This document shows, piece after piece, positions 53,704 to 61,586 of a stretch of DNA of 64,000 nucleotides. Position 1 is the stretch's first letter; every line of letters begins with the position of its first letter. Source of the stretch: Bin75 sp965200435. GTDB lineage: Bacteria > Nitrospirota > Nitrospiria > Nitrospirales > UBA8639. Made by a program: the position numbers and the translations under genes. The DNA lies in the NCBI GenBank assembly GCA_965200435.1, contig OZ241337.1, positions 310,001 through 374,000 on the forward strand, written 5' to 3'. The notes under the pieces were generated by a model. The model made no database searches, was not told where the DNA came from, and was given only the letters and a program-made list of their open reading frames with translations.

Positions 53704-54855
53704 CTATCTCCTTGTTTTTGTATCAGCCAATAGGTCCTTGGAAATGTAAATCGCATTTGGTGGCAAATCCAGCCCATAGCGTGAATAGCGCGAATCGGGG
53801 ATACGTTCCAGAGCTTTTATCAGATACGGCTTGGCACGTCTGCATCCGAGTTGCCGCTCCAGGTGCGTTTTGATACGGGCCTTCGTCGAATCGAAGTTTT
53901 CCTTGGTCATGCCTGCGCTGGGCCCCGTCTGCAAAGCTTCCTCCGCACGTTCATAATTCCCCGAGTAAGGATTCACCAACCTGCCGTAATAATCAAGTAG
54001 TTCCTTCTCGATATCCTCTGACCAGTGGATACCCGCCTTTCCCGAGAGAGATCGCTCAGCCATCATCCAATATAAGGTGAAAGAGGCAGGTGGCATCCGA
54101 AATGATTCCCCACCTGCCTCAACCGTACATGTTTGAGGCGTCAATGACAGGAAAAGTGGCGGCATGGCGCGTTGCGCTTCAGCAACGATTTCGGAAAATG
54201 AAGCACGACCTTCAAGCAAATCGGTATTGAGCCCATCACGCATCCGTACAAAGGGTATCTCTGCCAAAGTGATCTTAGCGTTACGCTTGTCATAAGGCCG
54301 ATTGTTCGGTGGTGCATAGATCACCTCGCTATGGGGTGAGGGATAAAAAAAGTCCCGATGAGATTCGAACGGTGCACTGACCAGCACGTGAGAAAGCCGG
54401 TCCTGGGGTCTGCCATACAGTGACAGCGCATATCCCAAGTAAAAACCCATAGTTTTTCGTCCGCCGGCAATCGAAACGTACAGCGCGCTTTCGCTATCAT
54501 CCGTCAGAGCACGAACAATCTCAGTGATGGCATCTGCTGCCCGGGTATTTTCGTCCGGGCTGCGGATATCGGCTAAAGGTTGGCCATCCGTCGTTTCCAA
54601 CACGTGAATATAATTTTCAACAAAGGTAATCTTTGGCAGATGATAGTCACGTCGAAGCCGATGAAACCAACCGGTCTCCTTATGCAGCAACGAAAGCTTG
54701 GCACGTTCTTTGCCTTCTTCCGTCGTAATCAGTCTTATCTCTGTCGGCATCGGTTTTTTCTCGAATTTCAGGGCATACAGCGTCTCGGTAACCACTTGCG
54801 GTGACAATCCGGTGACGGCCAGGAGAACGCGGCGGGAGTAGTCCTTGGGGTCCAT
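53704..54855 (-). CDS. NE0113-family CARF protein (ring-nuclease-like)
   Basis: 383 residues, first gene of the type III operon. It opens RRVLLAVTGLSPQVVTETLYAL, then PTEIRLITTEEGKERA, and YVSIAGGRKTMGFYLGYAL: the NE0113 domain of CARF proteins that bind and can degrade cyclic oligoadenylate. The C-terminal ~150 residues look helical or winged-helix-like (MMAERSLSGKAGIHW, DSTKARIKTHLERQL). No HEPN RX4-6H is visible, so a ring nuclease or regulator is more likely than a toxin. It ends 4 bp before the DxTHG gene start. Confidence 0.8.
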   Translation of the reverse strand: MDPKDYSRRVLLAVTGLSPQVVTETLYALKFEKKPMPTEIRLITTEEGKERAKLSLLHKETGWFHRLRRDYHLPKITFVENYIHVLETTDGQPLADIRSPDENTRAADAITEIVRALTDDSESALYVSIAGGRKTMGFYLGYALSLYGRPQDRLSHVLVSAPFESHRDFFYPSPHSEVIYAPPNNRPYDKRNAKITLAEIPFVRMRDGLNTDLLEGRASFSEIVAEAQRAMPPLFLSLTPQTCTVEAGGESFRMPPASFTLYWMMAERSLSGKAGIHWSEDIEKELLDYYGRLVNPYSGNYERAEEALQTGPSAGMTKENFDSTKARIKTHLERQLGCRRAKPYLIKALERIPDSRYSRYGLDLPPNAIYISKDLLADTKTRR

Positions 54856-55239
54856 GACTATTTTTAATGTCCTTTCTTAGAAACTATTGCACCAATGTGT
54901 GGGCAGCATCGTCTTCAAAAACTCACCGGTTCAGCACACCGTGGGAGTGAGATTGTAGCACGCCCCAGCATTCTATTCGCTGTTTGTCCCTGAAAACCAT
55001 TGCCGCAAGCTTGCGACATGACTGGTCGTGACTTTTTTTCTGAGCGTTCTGCGGACGGAACGTCAAACCACATTCCGATACATGGCAAGACTATTCTGCA
55101 GCACGTGTTTCATTGATAGTGGATCAACTATACATATCATTGCCCACGTGTTCTTGAAGGATGGACGGCTTACAGACAATCGAAAGTTCTTAAAGCAAAA
55201 TTGATTATTGGCAGGCCTTCTGCTGAATCGTCTCAAAAA
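54856..55239. promoter_or_regulatory. Type III operon upstream region
   Basis: 384 bp between the NE0113-family gene and pgi, both leftward. No gene seen. It must hold the promoter of the type III operon. A GTTCTTAAAGCAAAATTGATTATTG AT-rich block lies near 55186-55210, but no promoter box is certain. Confidence 0.4.
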
Positions 55240-57009
55240 TCAGGACCCTGATGAACGCAATGCCTCTTCAACCGCTTTCTGGATTCGTCTGATACCGGCT
55301 TCAACGTCGCAGCCGAGATGAATCCGGATCACCCGACGATTGCGCGTGCAAAGGCTCTTCATGTCTCCCAATGCCTGTGCCGCGGCCAACGTGCCAAAGG
55401 AATAGGGCTCCCCGGGGATTTCCAGATCTTCTCCCTGCTCCACAGTGACTTGAAAAAACACGCCGGAATTGGGGCCTCCTTTATGAAGTTGACCGGTCGA
55501 ATGCAGAAAGCGGGGACCATATCCTAACGTCGTCGCGACTCGCTTCGTATCACGAATGACGGCACGAATACGTTGGATGGCCTCATGCACCGCCGGCGTC
55601 CGTTCCAGATACGCATTGATCGCCACGTAGTCGCCGGTCCGCACGCGAGAGAGGTGCGCGGCCACTACTTGGGCCAGCGAAGTCGCGTCACCCAACGCTT
55701 GTCGATTCGCATCGTCGGTGAAGAGACGAACGTCGCCATCCGTGATGACGGGTGATTCCTCCGGCAATCGTCCATTCTTTTTGAACTCTTCGAGAGAGGA
55801 CTTGGTAAACTCTTTGCTCTCCTGGACGTTGGGTTGATCGAACGCGTTGATTCCCAACAGGGACCCTGCGGTGGCGGTCGCCATTTCCCAGCGGAAAAAC
55901 TCCTGACCGAGATTCAGCAAACTCGTGCAATCAATGCGCACGACCGGATGCCCGGCCGCTTGTAAGGCCTCGACAGTCGCATCCTGCTCGGGAACGGCTC
56001 TGTCTGCGTAACGGATATACACGAACACTCGATCGTTGCCGTAGACGTGTGGGGCTCCCAACGGTTCATCATCAACCGGGATAAGCCCCTTTCCTTCTTT
56101 CCCCGTACTTTCGGCAATCAACTGTTCCAACCAAGCGCCTAAATCGCTGACCTCGGGAGAGATGATAAACGTCACCTTATCATGACCGGCCTGGCCCCAT
56201 GTCCCCAAAGCCGCCCCCAACGTGATCCCGGGGCTCTCCTGCGCAGGCACGGTCGAATCGCAACATTGACGCATACGTTCGGCCTGACGCAGCAGCACCT
56301 CCACGTCCACGCCCATCGCAGCGGCCGGGACCATGCCGAAGTTGGATAAAGCCGAATAGCGCCCTCCGATGTCAGGCGCGCCGGGAAAAACCGCGCGAAA
56401 CCGGAGTTCCCGGGCCAAGCCTTCCAAAAGAGACCCCGGATCGGTAATCGCGATAAAATGTTCTCCGGCGCGGTCGCCCTTGATCTGTCGCATTCGTTCA
56501 AAGAAATATTTTTGAAACACCAGCGGTTCAGTGGTGGAACCGGACTTGCTGGCCACGATACACAACGTCTGTTCGAGATCGACTCGTTTTTCAAAACTCC
56601 TCACCTGTGAGGGAACGGTACTATCCAGCACGTGCAGTTCAGGGTAGCCTCGGACGACGCCAAAGGTCATCCGGCACACTTCCGGGCAGAGGCTGCTGCC
56701 GCCCATGCCCAACAGGAGGATATGGGTAAACCCGGCATTTTTGACTTCATCCGCAAACACCTGCAACCGTGAGACCTGACCGAGCTGGTGTTCGGAAACG
56801 GACAGCCAACCGAGGGCGTTCCGAATGATGGCTTGATGGGCAGACTCCTCATGCCAGAGTGCCGGATCCTTGGCCCAAATCCTGCGCACAAAATCCCTGG
56901 CTTGCAACGTGTCGAGCGCGGCACGCACGGGTTCATCGAACGATCCCGCCAAGCAGGTTTGGTGGTTCATCCCAGGGTCCAGCGACCGTTTCTGACCGTT
57001 TTTACTCAC
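55240..57009 (-). CDS. pgi: Glucose-6-phosphate isomerase (PGI half of transaldolase-PGI type)
   Basis: 589 residues. Sugar-isomerase motifs: LLGMGGSSLCPEV, CIVASKSGSTTEP, DIGGRYSALSNFG and HKGGPNSGVFFQVT. It resembles the isomerase part of bifunctional transaldolase-isomerases more than classical PGI, and no transaldolase domain precedes it here. It interconverts glucose-6-phosphate and fructose-6-phosphate and feeds the oxidative pentose phosphate route with zwf and gnd. Together with tkt upstream it forms a leftward sugar-phosphate pair. Confidence 0.88.
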   Translation of the reverse strand: MSKNGQKRSLDPGMNHQTCLAGSFDEPVRAALDTLQARDFVRRIWAKDPALWHEESAHQAIIRNALGWLSVSEHQLGQVSRLQVFADEVKNAGFTHILLLGMGGSSLCPEVCRMTFGVVRGYPELHVLDSTVPSQVRSFEKRVDLEQTLCIVASKSGSTTEPLVFQKYFFERMRQIKGDRAGEHFIAITDPGSLLEGLARELRFRAVFPGAPDIGGRYSALSNFGMVPAAAMGVDVEVLLRQAERMRQCCDSTVPAQESPGITLGAALGTWGQAGHDKVTFIISPEVSDLGAWLEQLIAESTGKEGKGLIPVDDEPLGAPHVYGNDRVFVYIRYADRAVPEQDATVEALQAAGHPVVRIDCTSLLNLGQEFFRWEMATATAGSLLGINAFDQPNVQESKEFTKSSLEEFKKNGRLPEESPVITDGDVRLFTDDANRQALGDATSLAQVVAAHLSRVRTGDYVAINAYLERTPAVHEAIQRIRAVIRDTKRVATTLGYGPRFLHSTGQLHKGGPNSGVFFQVTVEQGEDLEIPGEPYSFGTLAAAQALGDMKSLCTRNRRVIRIHLGCDVEAGIRRIQKAVEEALRSSGS

Positions 57010-57064
57010 GCATCCGATTCAACACAAAGCCGAGTTTCTTGGTGGAAGAAGCCCCCCCAATCTG

Positions 57065-57156
57065 TTATTCCTGCGGAAGCAGGTATCCAGCGTCGCTGTC
57101 TTTCGAATGCAGGAACAACAAAGACTCTGGATCTCCGATCGTGGTCGGGGATGACA
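57065..57156. repeat. Small intergenic dyad repeat
   Basis: Begins TTATTCCTGCGGAAGCAGG followed by TATCCAG, and ends CTGGATCTCCGATCGTGG followed by TCGGGGATGAC, an imperfect inverted pair of the common CCTGCGGAAGCAGGTATCCAG type. It lies between pgi and tkt and has no coding potential. Confidence 0.5.
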
Positions 57157-57206
57157 AGAGGAGAGCCTTGATCTATTTGTCGCCACAGGCTTATGACCGG
57201 ATACGA

Positions 57207-59285
57207 TCAATGAACGTCCGCGTTGACGGCAATCTCCAACTGTTGTTTGGCAGCAGCCACGACCCGATCCACGGTAAAGCCGAAATGCTGAAGTAAGTCT
57301 TTATACGGTGCCGATGTCCCATACGTGTCGATACCCAGACTCATGCCATTCGGCCCCACGTACTTGCTCCAGCCGAACGTCGTCGCCTGCTCAACGGAAA
57401 CCCTGGCCGTCACCCCAGGTGGGAGCACACGGTCCCGATACTCCCGGCTTTGTCGCTCAAAGAGTGCCCAGGACGGCATGCTCACGACTCGCGTATGAAT
57501 CCCCTGTCTTTTGAGTTCCTCGTACGCGTCCACACAGAGCGCCACTTCGCTCCCGGACCCCAACAGCAGAACGTCAGGTTTGCCGTTTTCGGCATCAGCC
57601 AGGACGTACGCCCCTTGGGCAAGACCGCTGGCCGGCGCATATCGTGTGCGGTCCAACGTCGGGATGGACTGCCGTGTCAGGACCAATACCGCAGGTTGAC
57701 GTTGGATCTGCATGACGACCCGCCACGCTTCCACGACTTCATTGGCATCCCCGGGCCGGATCATCACGAGATTGGGAATGGCGCGCAACGACGCCAGATG
57801 CTCGATGGGTTGATGCGTCGGTCCGTCTTCGCCGAGACTGATCGAATCATGCGTGAACACGTAAATCACGGGAACCTGCATCATGGCCGCAAGACGGATA
57901 GCCGGTCGTCCGTAATCGCTGAAAATCAAAAACCCGGCGCCGTAGGGACGAACTTTCGAGAGCGCCATGCCGCTCAAGATTGCCCCCATCGCGTGTTCCC
58001 GAACGCCGAAGTGGAAATTACGCCCGCCCTCGGATCCGGCTTGAAAATCGCCGGCTCCCTCGAACGTCAGAAGCGTCTTGGTGGAAGGAGCCAAATCCGC
58101 GGAACCGCCGATCAACCAGGGAACTTCCTGGGCAACGGCATTGAGGACTTTTCCCGAAGCCACCCGGCTTGCCAAGCCCTTGGGGTCCGCGGGAAATTCC
58201 GGTAATCCCTTGTCCCAACTTTCGGGCAGATGCCGGCCTTCCATTTTCGACAATTGATCTGCCAGCTCAGGGTATTGCTCCCGATACGCGTGAAACATGG
58301 TGGCCCAGGCCTCTCGTGCAGCCTTCCCTCGCGATCCTATGCCGGAGCGAAAATGTGCCAGAACTTCCTCGGGCACCAAAAATTTCGCCTCTTCAGGCCA
58401 ACCGTAGTTTTTTTTCGTCAGACGAATTTCGTCTTCGCCCAACGGTTCGCCGTGTGCCCCATGCGTATCCTGTTTATTGGGTGAACCGAATGCAATGTGA
58501 CTGTCAACAATAATGAGACTCGGACGTTGGGTTTCGTTCCTGAACGAATCGAACTCCTTGCTCAACCCTTCCAGATCATTGGCGTCGCTCACGTGTGACA
58601 CGTTCCATCCATACGCTTGAAACCGTGCAACCACGTCTTCGCTGAAGGCCAATTCGGTCTTGCCCTCAATGGTAATCCGGTTGTTGTCGTACACCCAACA
58701 GAGATTCGACAACTTGAGATGACCCGCAAGCGAGGCGGCTTCGCTGGACACCCCCTCCATCAGACACCCGTCTCCACAAAAAGAAAACACGTCGTAATTG
58801 ATGACGTCGAATCCGGGACGATTGAAATACCGGGCCATCCACCGTTGGGCAATGGCCATGCCGACGCTGTTGGCCAATCCCTGACCCAGGGGACCGGTGG
58901 TTGTTTCCACGCCAGTCGTACAATGCTGTTCAGGATGCCCCGGACATTTGCTGTCCAACTGTCGAAAACGTTTAATGTCGTCCAAGGTCACCGCAAGCCG
59001 GTCGGCCGGTGCCTCCCCGTCAGCGGATGCCTTGACTTCGCACAGATGCAGGATGGCATACAACAGCATGGAAGCATGGCCCACGGAAAGAACGAATCGA
59101 TCACGATTGAGCCAACCGGGATCACCGGGATCAAAACGCAAAAACCGATTCCACAAGCAATAGGCCACCGGTGCCAGGGCCATGGGAGTGCCGGGATGAC
59201 CGGAATTCGCGGCTTGGACCGCATCCATCGCCAACGTCCGAATGGTGTTGATACTGAGCTGCTCTATGGATTGCTGCCCTGACAT
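57207..59285 (-). CDS. tkt: Transketolase
   Basis: 692 residues, full length. It begins with NSGHPGTPMALAPVAYCLW, has the thiamine-diphosphate motif GDGCLMEGVSSEAASLAGHL, and the Pyr domain FGVREHAMGAILSGMAL with its catalytic Glu. It transfers two-carbon units among sugar phosphates in the non-oxidative pentose phosphate (and possibly carbon-fixation-linked) route, needing TPP and Mg2+. It reads leftwards, about 200 bp before pgi, with a repeat between them. Confidence 0.95.
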   Translation of the reverse strand: MSGQQSIEQLSINTIRTLAMDAVQAANSGHPGTPMALAPVAYCLWNRFLRFDPGDPGWLNRDRFVLSVGHASMLLYAILHLCEVKASADGEAPADRLAVTLDDIKRFRQLDSKCPGHPEQHCTTGVETTTGPLGQGLANSVGMAIAQRWMARYFNRPGFDVINYDVFSFCGDGCLMEGVSSEAASLAGHLKLSNLCWVYDNNRITIEGKTELAFSEDVVARFQAYGWNVSHVSDANDLEGLSKEFDSFRNETQRPSLIIVDSHIAFGSPNKQDTHGAHGEPLGEDEIRLTKKNYGWPEEAKFLVPEEVLAHFRSGIGSRGKAAREAWATMFHAYREQYPELADQLSKMEGRHLPESWDKGLPEFPADPKGLASRVASGKVLNAVAQEVPWLIGGSADLAPSTKTLLTFEGAGDFQAGSEGGRNFHFGVREHAMGAILSGMALSKVRPYGAGFLIFSDYGRPAIRLAAMMQVPVIYVFTHDSISLGEDGPTHQPIEHLASLRAIPNLVMIRPGDANEVVEAWRVVMQIQRQPAVLVLTRQSIPTLDRTRYAPASGLAQGAYVLADAENGKPDVLLLGSGSEVALCVDAYEELKRQGIHTRVVSMPSWALFERQSREYRDRVLPPGVTARVSVEQATTFGWSKYVGPNGMSLGIDTYGTSAPYKDLLQHFGFTVDRVVAAAKQQLEIAVNADVH

Positions 59286-59570
59286 GATTCACATCCTTTT
59301 CTTGCTATCCTTCCGTGGGGACGATTCATGGAATGATACGTAAAGTTACTGCATATTTTTGCTGTCACGGGAAACGTCGCGTCAACCGGAGAATACCCTT
59401 TTGAAAGGGGTCTTGCCAAATGAGGCAAGCGGGCAGCGGAGGGGCAGCGGTTCATGTAGAAGTTCAGAACCCATTGGCCCTCCTCGAAGCTGGAGGAGGA
59501 GCCGCCAGAGGTCGGGTTCGCCGCACCGGCGTCCCGTGACGCCCCAGCCCTGTGTCGGATGACGCTCCGC

Positions 59571-59605
59571 TAAGGAACCTCTTATTGAGTATGATAGCGG
59601 GATGC
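59571..59605. repeat. Fragment of MITE family A (copy 6)
   Basis: TAAGGAACCTCTTATTGAGT then ATGATAGCGGGATGCA equals the inverted right end of the family A element, truncated after about 35 bp. It is nested in the 435-bp IS derivative. Confidence 0.65.
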
Positions 59606-59610
59606 AAGAT

Positions 59611-59824
59611 CGGCTGCTCCGCCTGTGTCACGGCCGCCGCTTCTGCTGCTCTTGGAGCGACCGCTGCCCAAGAAGCGCCATGAGGTAGCGCCGCTACAAA
59701 TGCAGGGAAGCCTGGACCGGCCGCTCCGCCTGTGTCGCTGCCGCCGCTTCTGCGGCTCTTGGAGCGACCGCTGTTCAAGCTGCGCCATGAGATGGCGCAG
59801 CTACAAATGCAGGGAGCCTGGGCC
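59611..59824. repeat. 107-bp imperfect tandem repeat, two units
   Basis: Both units read CGGC(T/C)GCTCCGCCTGTGTC near the start, then CTTGGAGCGACCGCTG, GCGCCATGAG(G/A)T and GCTACAAATGCAGGGA. The second begins at about 59718, so the period is 107 bp. It contains GCGCCATGAG-type short dyads. No gene. Confidence 0.7.
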
Positions 59825-59934
59825 GCCACTTGCCGGTAGCATTCCTCCTTCACCAACGACCCGAGTGCCACAGGTGGTGGACCCATACAGTTCATTGCAA
59901 ACCGGTTTCCCCCGGCCTTATGATATGATCTGTC

Positions 59935-60129
59935 ATGAAAGTCTTTGTGACCAATCCGCGTCAAGAGCTTGAAGTTCCAGGGCCCACCCGGGTCCATCAG
60001 CTCCTGCAACGGCTCGACCTGACCCCGGAGGCATACCTGGTCATCCGCGGGGACGAGTTGGTCACGGAGGATGCGGTGCTTCAGAATTCGGACTCGATTG
60101 AAATCAGGTCAGTGATCTCCGGGGGTTAG
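59935..60129 (+). CDS. TtuB/ThiS-family sulfur carrier
   Basis: 64 residues of a ubiquitin-like beta-grasp protein (MKVFVTNPRQELEVPGPT, LVIRGDELVTEDAVLQNSD) ending ISGG, the Gly-Gly that is thiocarboxylated. The TtuA-like gene starts 7 bp downstream, so its sulfur is most likely delivered to tRNA 2-thiouridine synthesis. An activating E1-like enzyme must be encoded elsewhere. Confidence 0.82.
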   Translation: MKVFVTNPRQELEVPGPTRVHQLLQRLDLTPEAYLVIRGDELVTEDAVLQNSDSIEIRSVISGG

Positions 60130-60136
60130 CCGTTTC

Positions 60137-61069
60137 ATGCGCTGCAGAAAATGTGCCCATCCCGCAGTCATCAAAATGCCCAGGCACAATATCTCATTGT
60201 GCAAGGACTGCTTTACCGGGTTTGTCCACACCCAGGTCCAACGAGCCATCAAAGCCCACCGGATGTTCACGGCCGACGACCGTATTCTGGTGGCCGTCTC
60301 CGGGGGCAAGGACAGCCTCACCCTCTGGGCCATCCTGCTGAAACTCGGTTACCGGGCCGACGCCTTGTACGTGGACTTGGGCATTGGTGATTACTCGATT
60401 CGGTCCGGACAAAAGGTCCAACGTTTCACCGACACTGTGGCCACTGCCTTCCAATCGACACTCCACGTTCACACGGTAGAACAGGAGCAAGGCGCCGGCA
60501 TCCGGGAATTGGCGACGCTGGTCCATCGACCGACGTGTGCCACCTGCGGGACCATGAAACGCTACCAGTTCAACCGCGTGGCCGTTGAGCAGGACTACGA
60601 CGTGATGGCAACCGGGCATAACCTGGACGATGAAGCCGCCAGGCTCCTGGGCAACGTCCTGCACTGGCAGACGGATTACCTGGACAAACAATCACCGGCG
60701 TTGCCTGCCTCGCTTGGAGGGTTTGCCAAGAAAGTCAAACCCCTGCATCGCCTGACCGAGCGGGAAATCGCAGCCTACGCGGTGCTCCATCACATCGACT
60801 ATATTGTGGAGGAATGCCCGATGGCCAAAGGTTCCAAGTTGCTGGCTTACAAACACGCCCTGAATCGCCTGGAGGCTGACTCCCCGGGCACCAAGCATAC
60901 TTTCTATCTGACGTTTTTGGATCGTCAGGCCAAACAGCAGGAAACAACCGGGAAGATTGCTGAACGGGACCGCCAGCGCCTCCACCCCTGCACCACCTGC
61001 GGCCAACCGACCTCCACAGCGGTCTGCTCCTACTGCCAAATGATGGCCAAAGCCAAGGCGCACGTTTGA
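60137..61069 (+). CDS. ttuA: TtuA-like tRNA 2-thiolation ATP-PPase
   Basis: 310 residues. N-terminal zinc ribbon (CRKCAHPA, LCKDCF), PP-loop VAVSGGKDSLTLW, a Cys pair RPTCATCGTMKR that likely holds an Fe-S cluster, GHNLDDEAARLLGN, and a C-terminal zinc ribbon (HPCTTCGQPTSTAVCSYC). This is the TtuA/NcsA/Ctu1 family that adenylates tRNA uridine and inserts sulfur. With the sulfur carrier next door it would make 2-thiouridine (position 54 in Thermus, 34 in other lineages). Confidence 0.88.
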   Translation: MRCRKCAHPAVIKMPRHNISLCKDCFTGFVHTQVQRAIKAHRMFTADDRILVAVSGGKDSLTLWAILLKLGYRADALYVDLGIGDYSIRSGQKVQRFTDTVATAFQSTLHVHTVEQEQGAGIRELATLVHRPTCATCGTMKRYQFNRVAVEQDYDVMATGHNLDDEAARLLGNVLHWQTDYLDKQSPALPASLGGFAKKVKPLHRLTEREIAAYAVLHHIDYIVEECPMAKGSKLLAYKHALNRLEADSPGTKHTFYLTFLDRQAKQQETTGKIAERDRQRLHPCTTCGQPTSTAVCSYCQMMAKAKAHV

Positions 61070-61148
61070 TGAACTGGGGAGTAGGCAATCGGATCTCTTG
61101 CATCAGCTTGAAGTTTCTCAAACTCAGGCAAGACCTTTTTAGTTGGAG

Positions 61149-61379
61149 GGGGATGAGGTCTGTCACTTGACCAAGGTCTTCATGGCCTGACCGGCCCCGA
61201 CCACGGGTCCCCTTCAGGTCGGATGACGCGACGCTCATCCGACCTGCCCGACTGACCTGAGCGCCCCCAACCCCCTCAGTCCCCCTTCTCAGGGGGACGG
61301 TGTTGTCGGTCGGGTTAGCCGCAGGCGTCACCCGACACTGCTCACAGACAGGCCTGCCAAGTGAGCGACCTCATTCCCA
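61149..61379. repeat. Interspersed repeat family B, copy 2
   Basis: About 230 bp nearly identical to 19711-19949, including hairpin AGGTCGGATGA/TCATCCGACCT at 61216-61245 and the CGGGTTAGCCGCAGGCGTC block. It occupies most of the ttuA-ilvD gap of about 517 bp; the remainder (61380-61586) holds no gene that I can see. Confidence 0.7.
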
Positions 61380-61586
61380 GTTGGAGACACGTGCTCTCTA
61401 GGCTGCGAATCCGTTGAAGAAGATTCAATCCGAACTCCAAACCGGATTGCAGAAACGAATTGATTGTCCAGGGTTTCTATTCTACGATCAACAGCCACAA
61501 GAATTGACCGAACCACGTCCACTATGCCACATTCGTTTTCTGTTTGCCGTATGCACGTGAAGATGAAGAAAGAGTTGGAGGACTGT

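Larger units (their letters stand above)
59455..59889. mobile_element. 435-bp non-autonomous IS derivative with GTTCA target duplication
   Basis: The ends match the IS at 35582: TGTAGAAGTTCAGAAC at left (inverted right terminus) and CACAGGTGGTGGACCCATACA at right. GTTCA lies immediately outside both ends (59450-59454 and 59890-59894), a perfect 5-bp target duplication. The transposase is gone; inside are a MITE fragment and a 107-bp tandem repeat. Confidence 0.75.
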
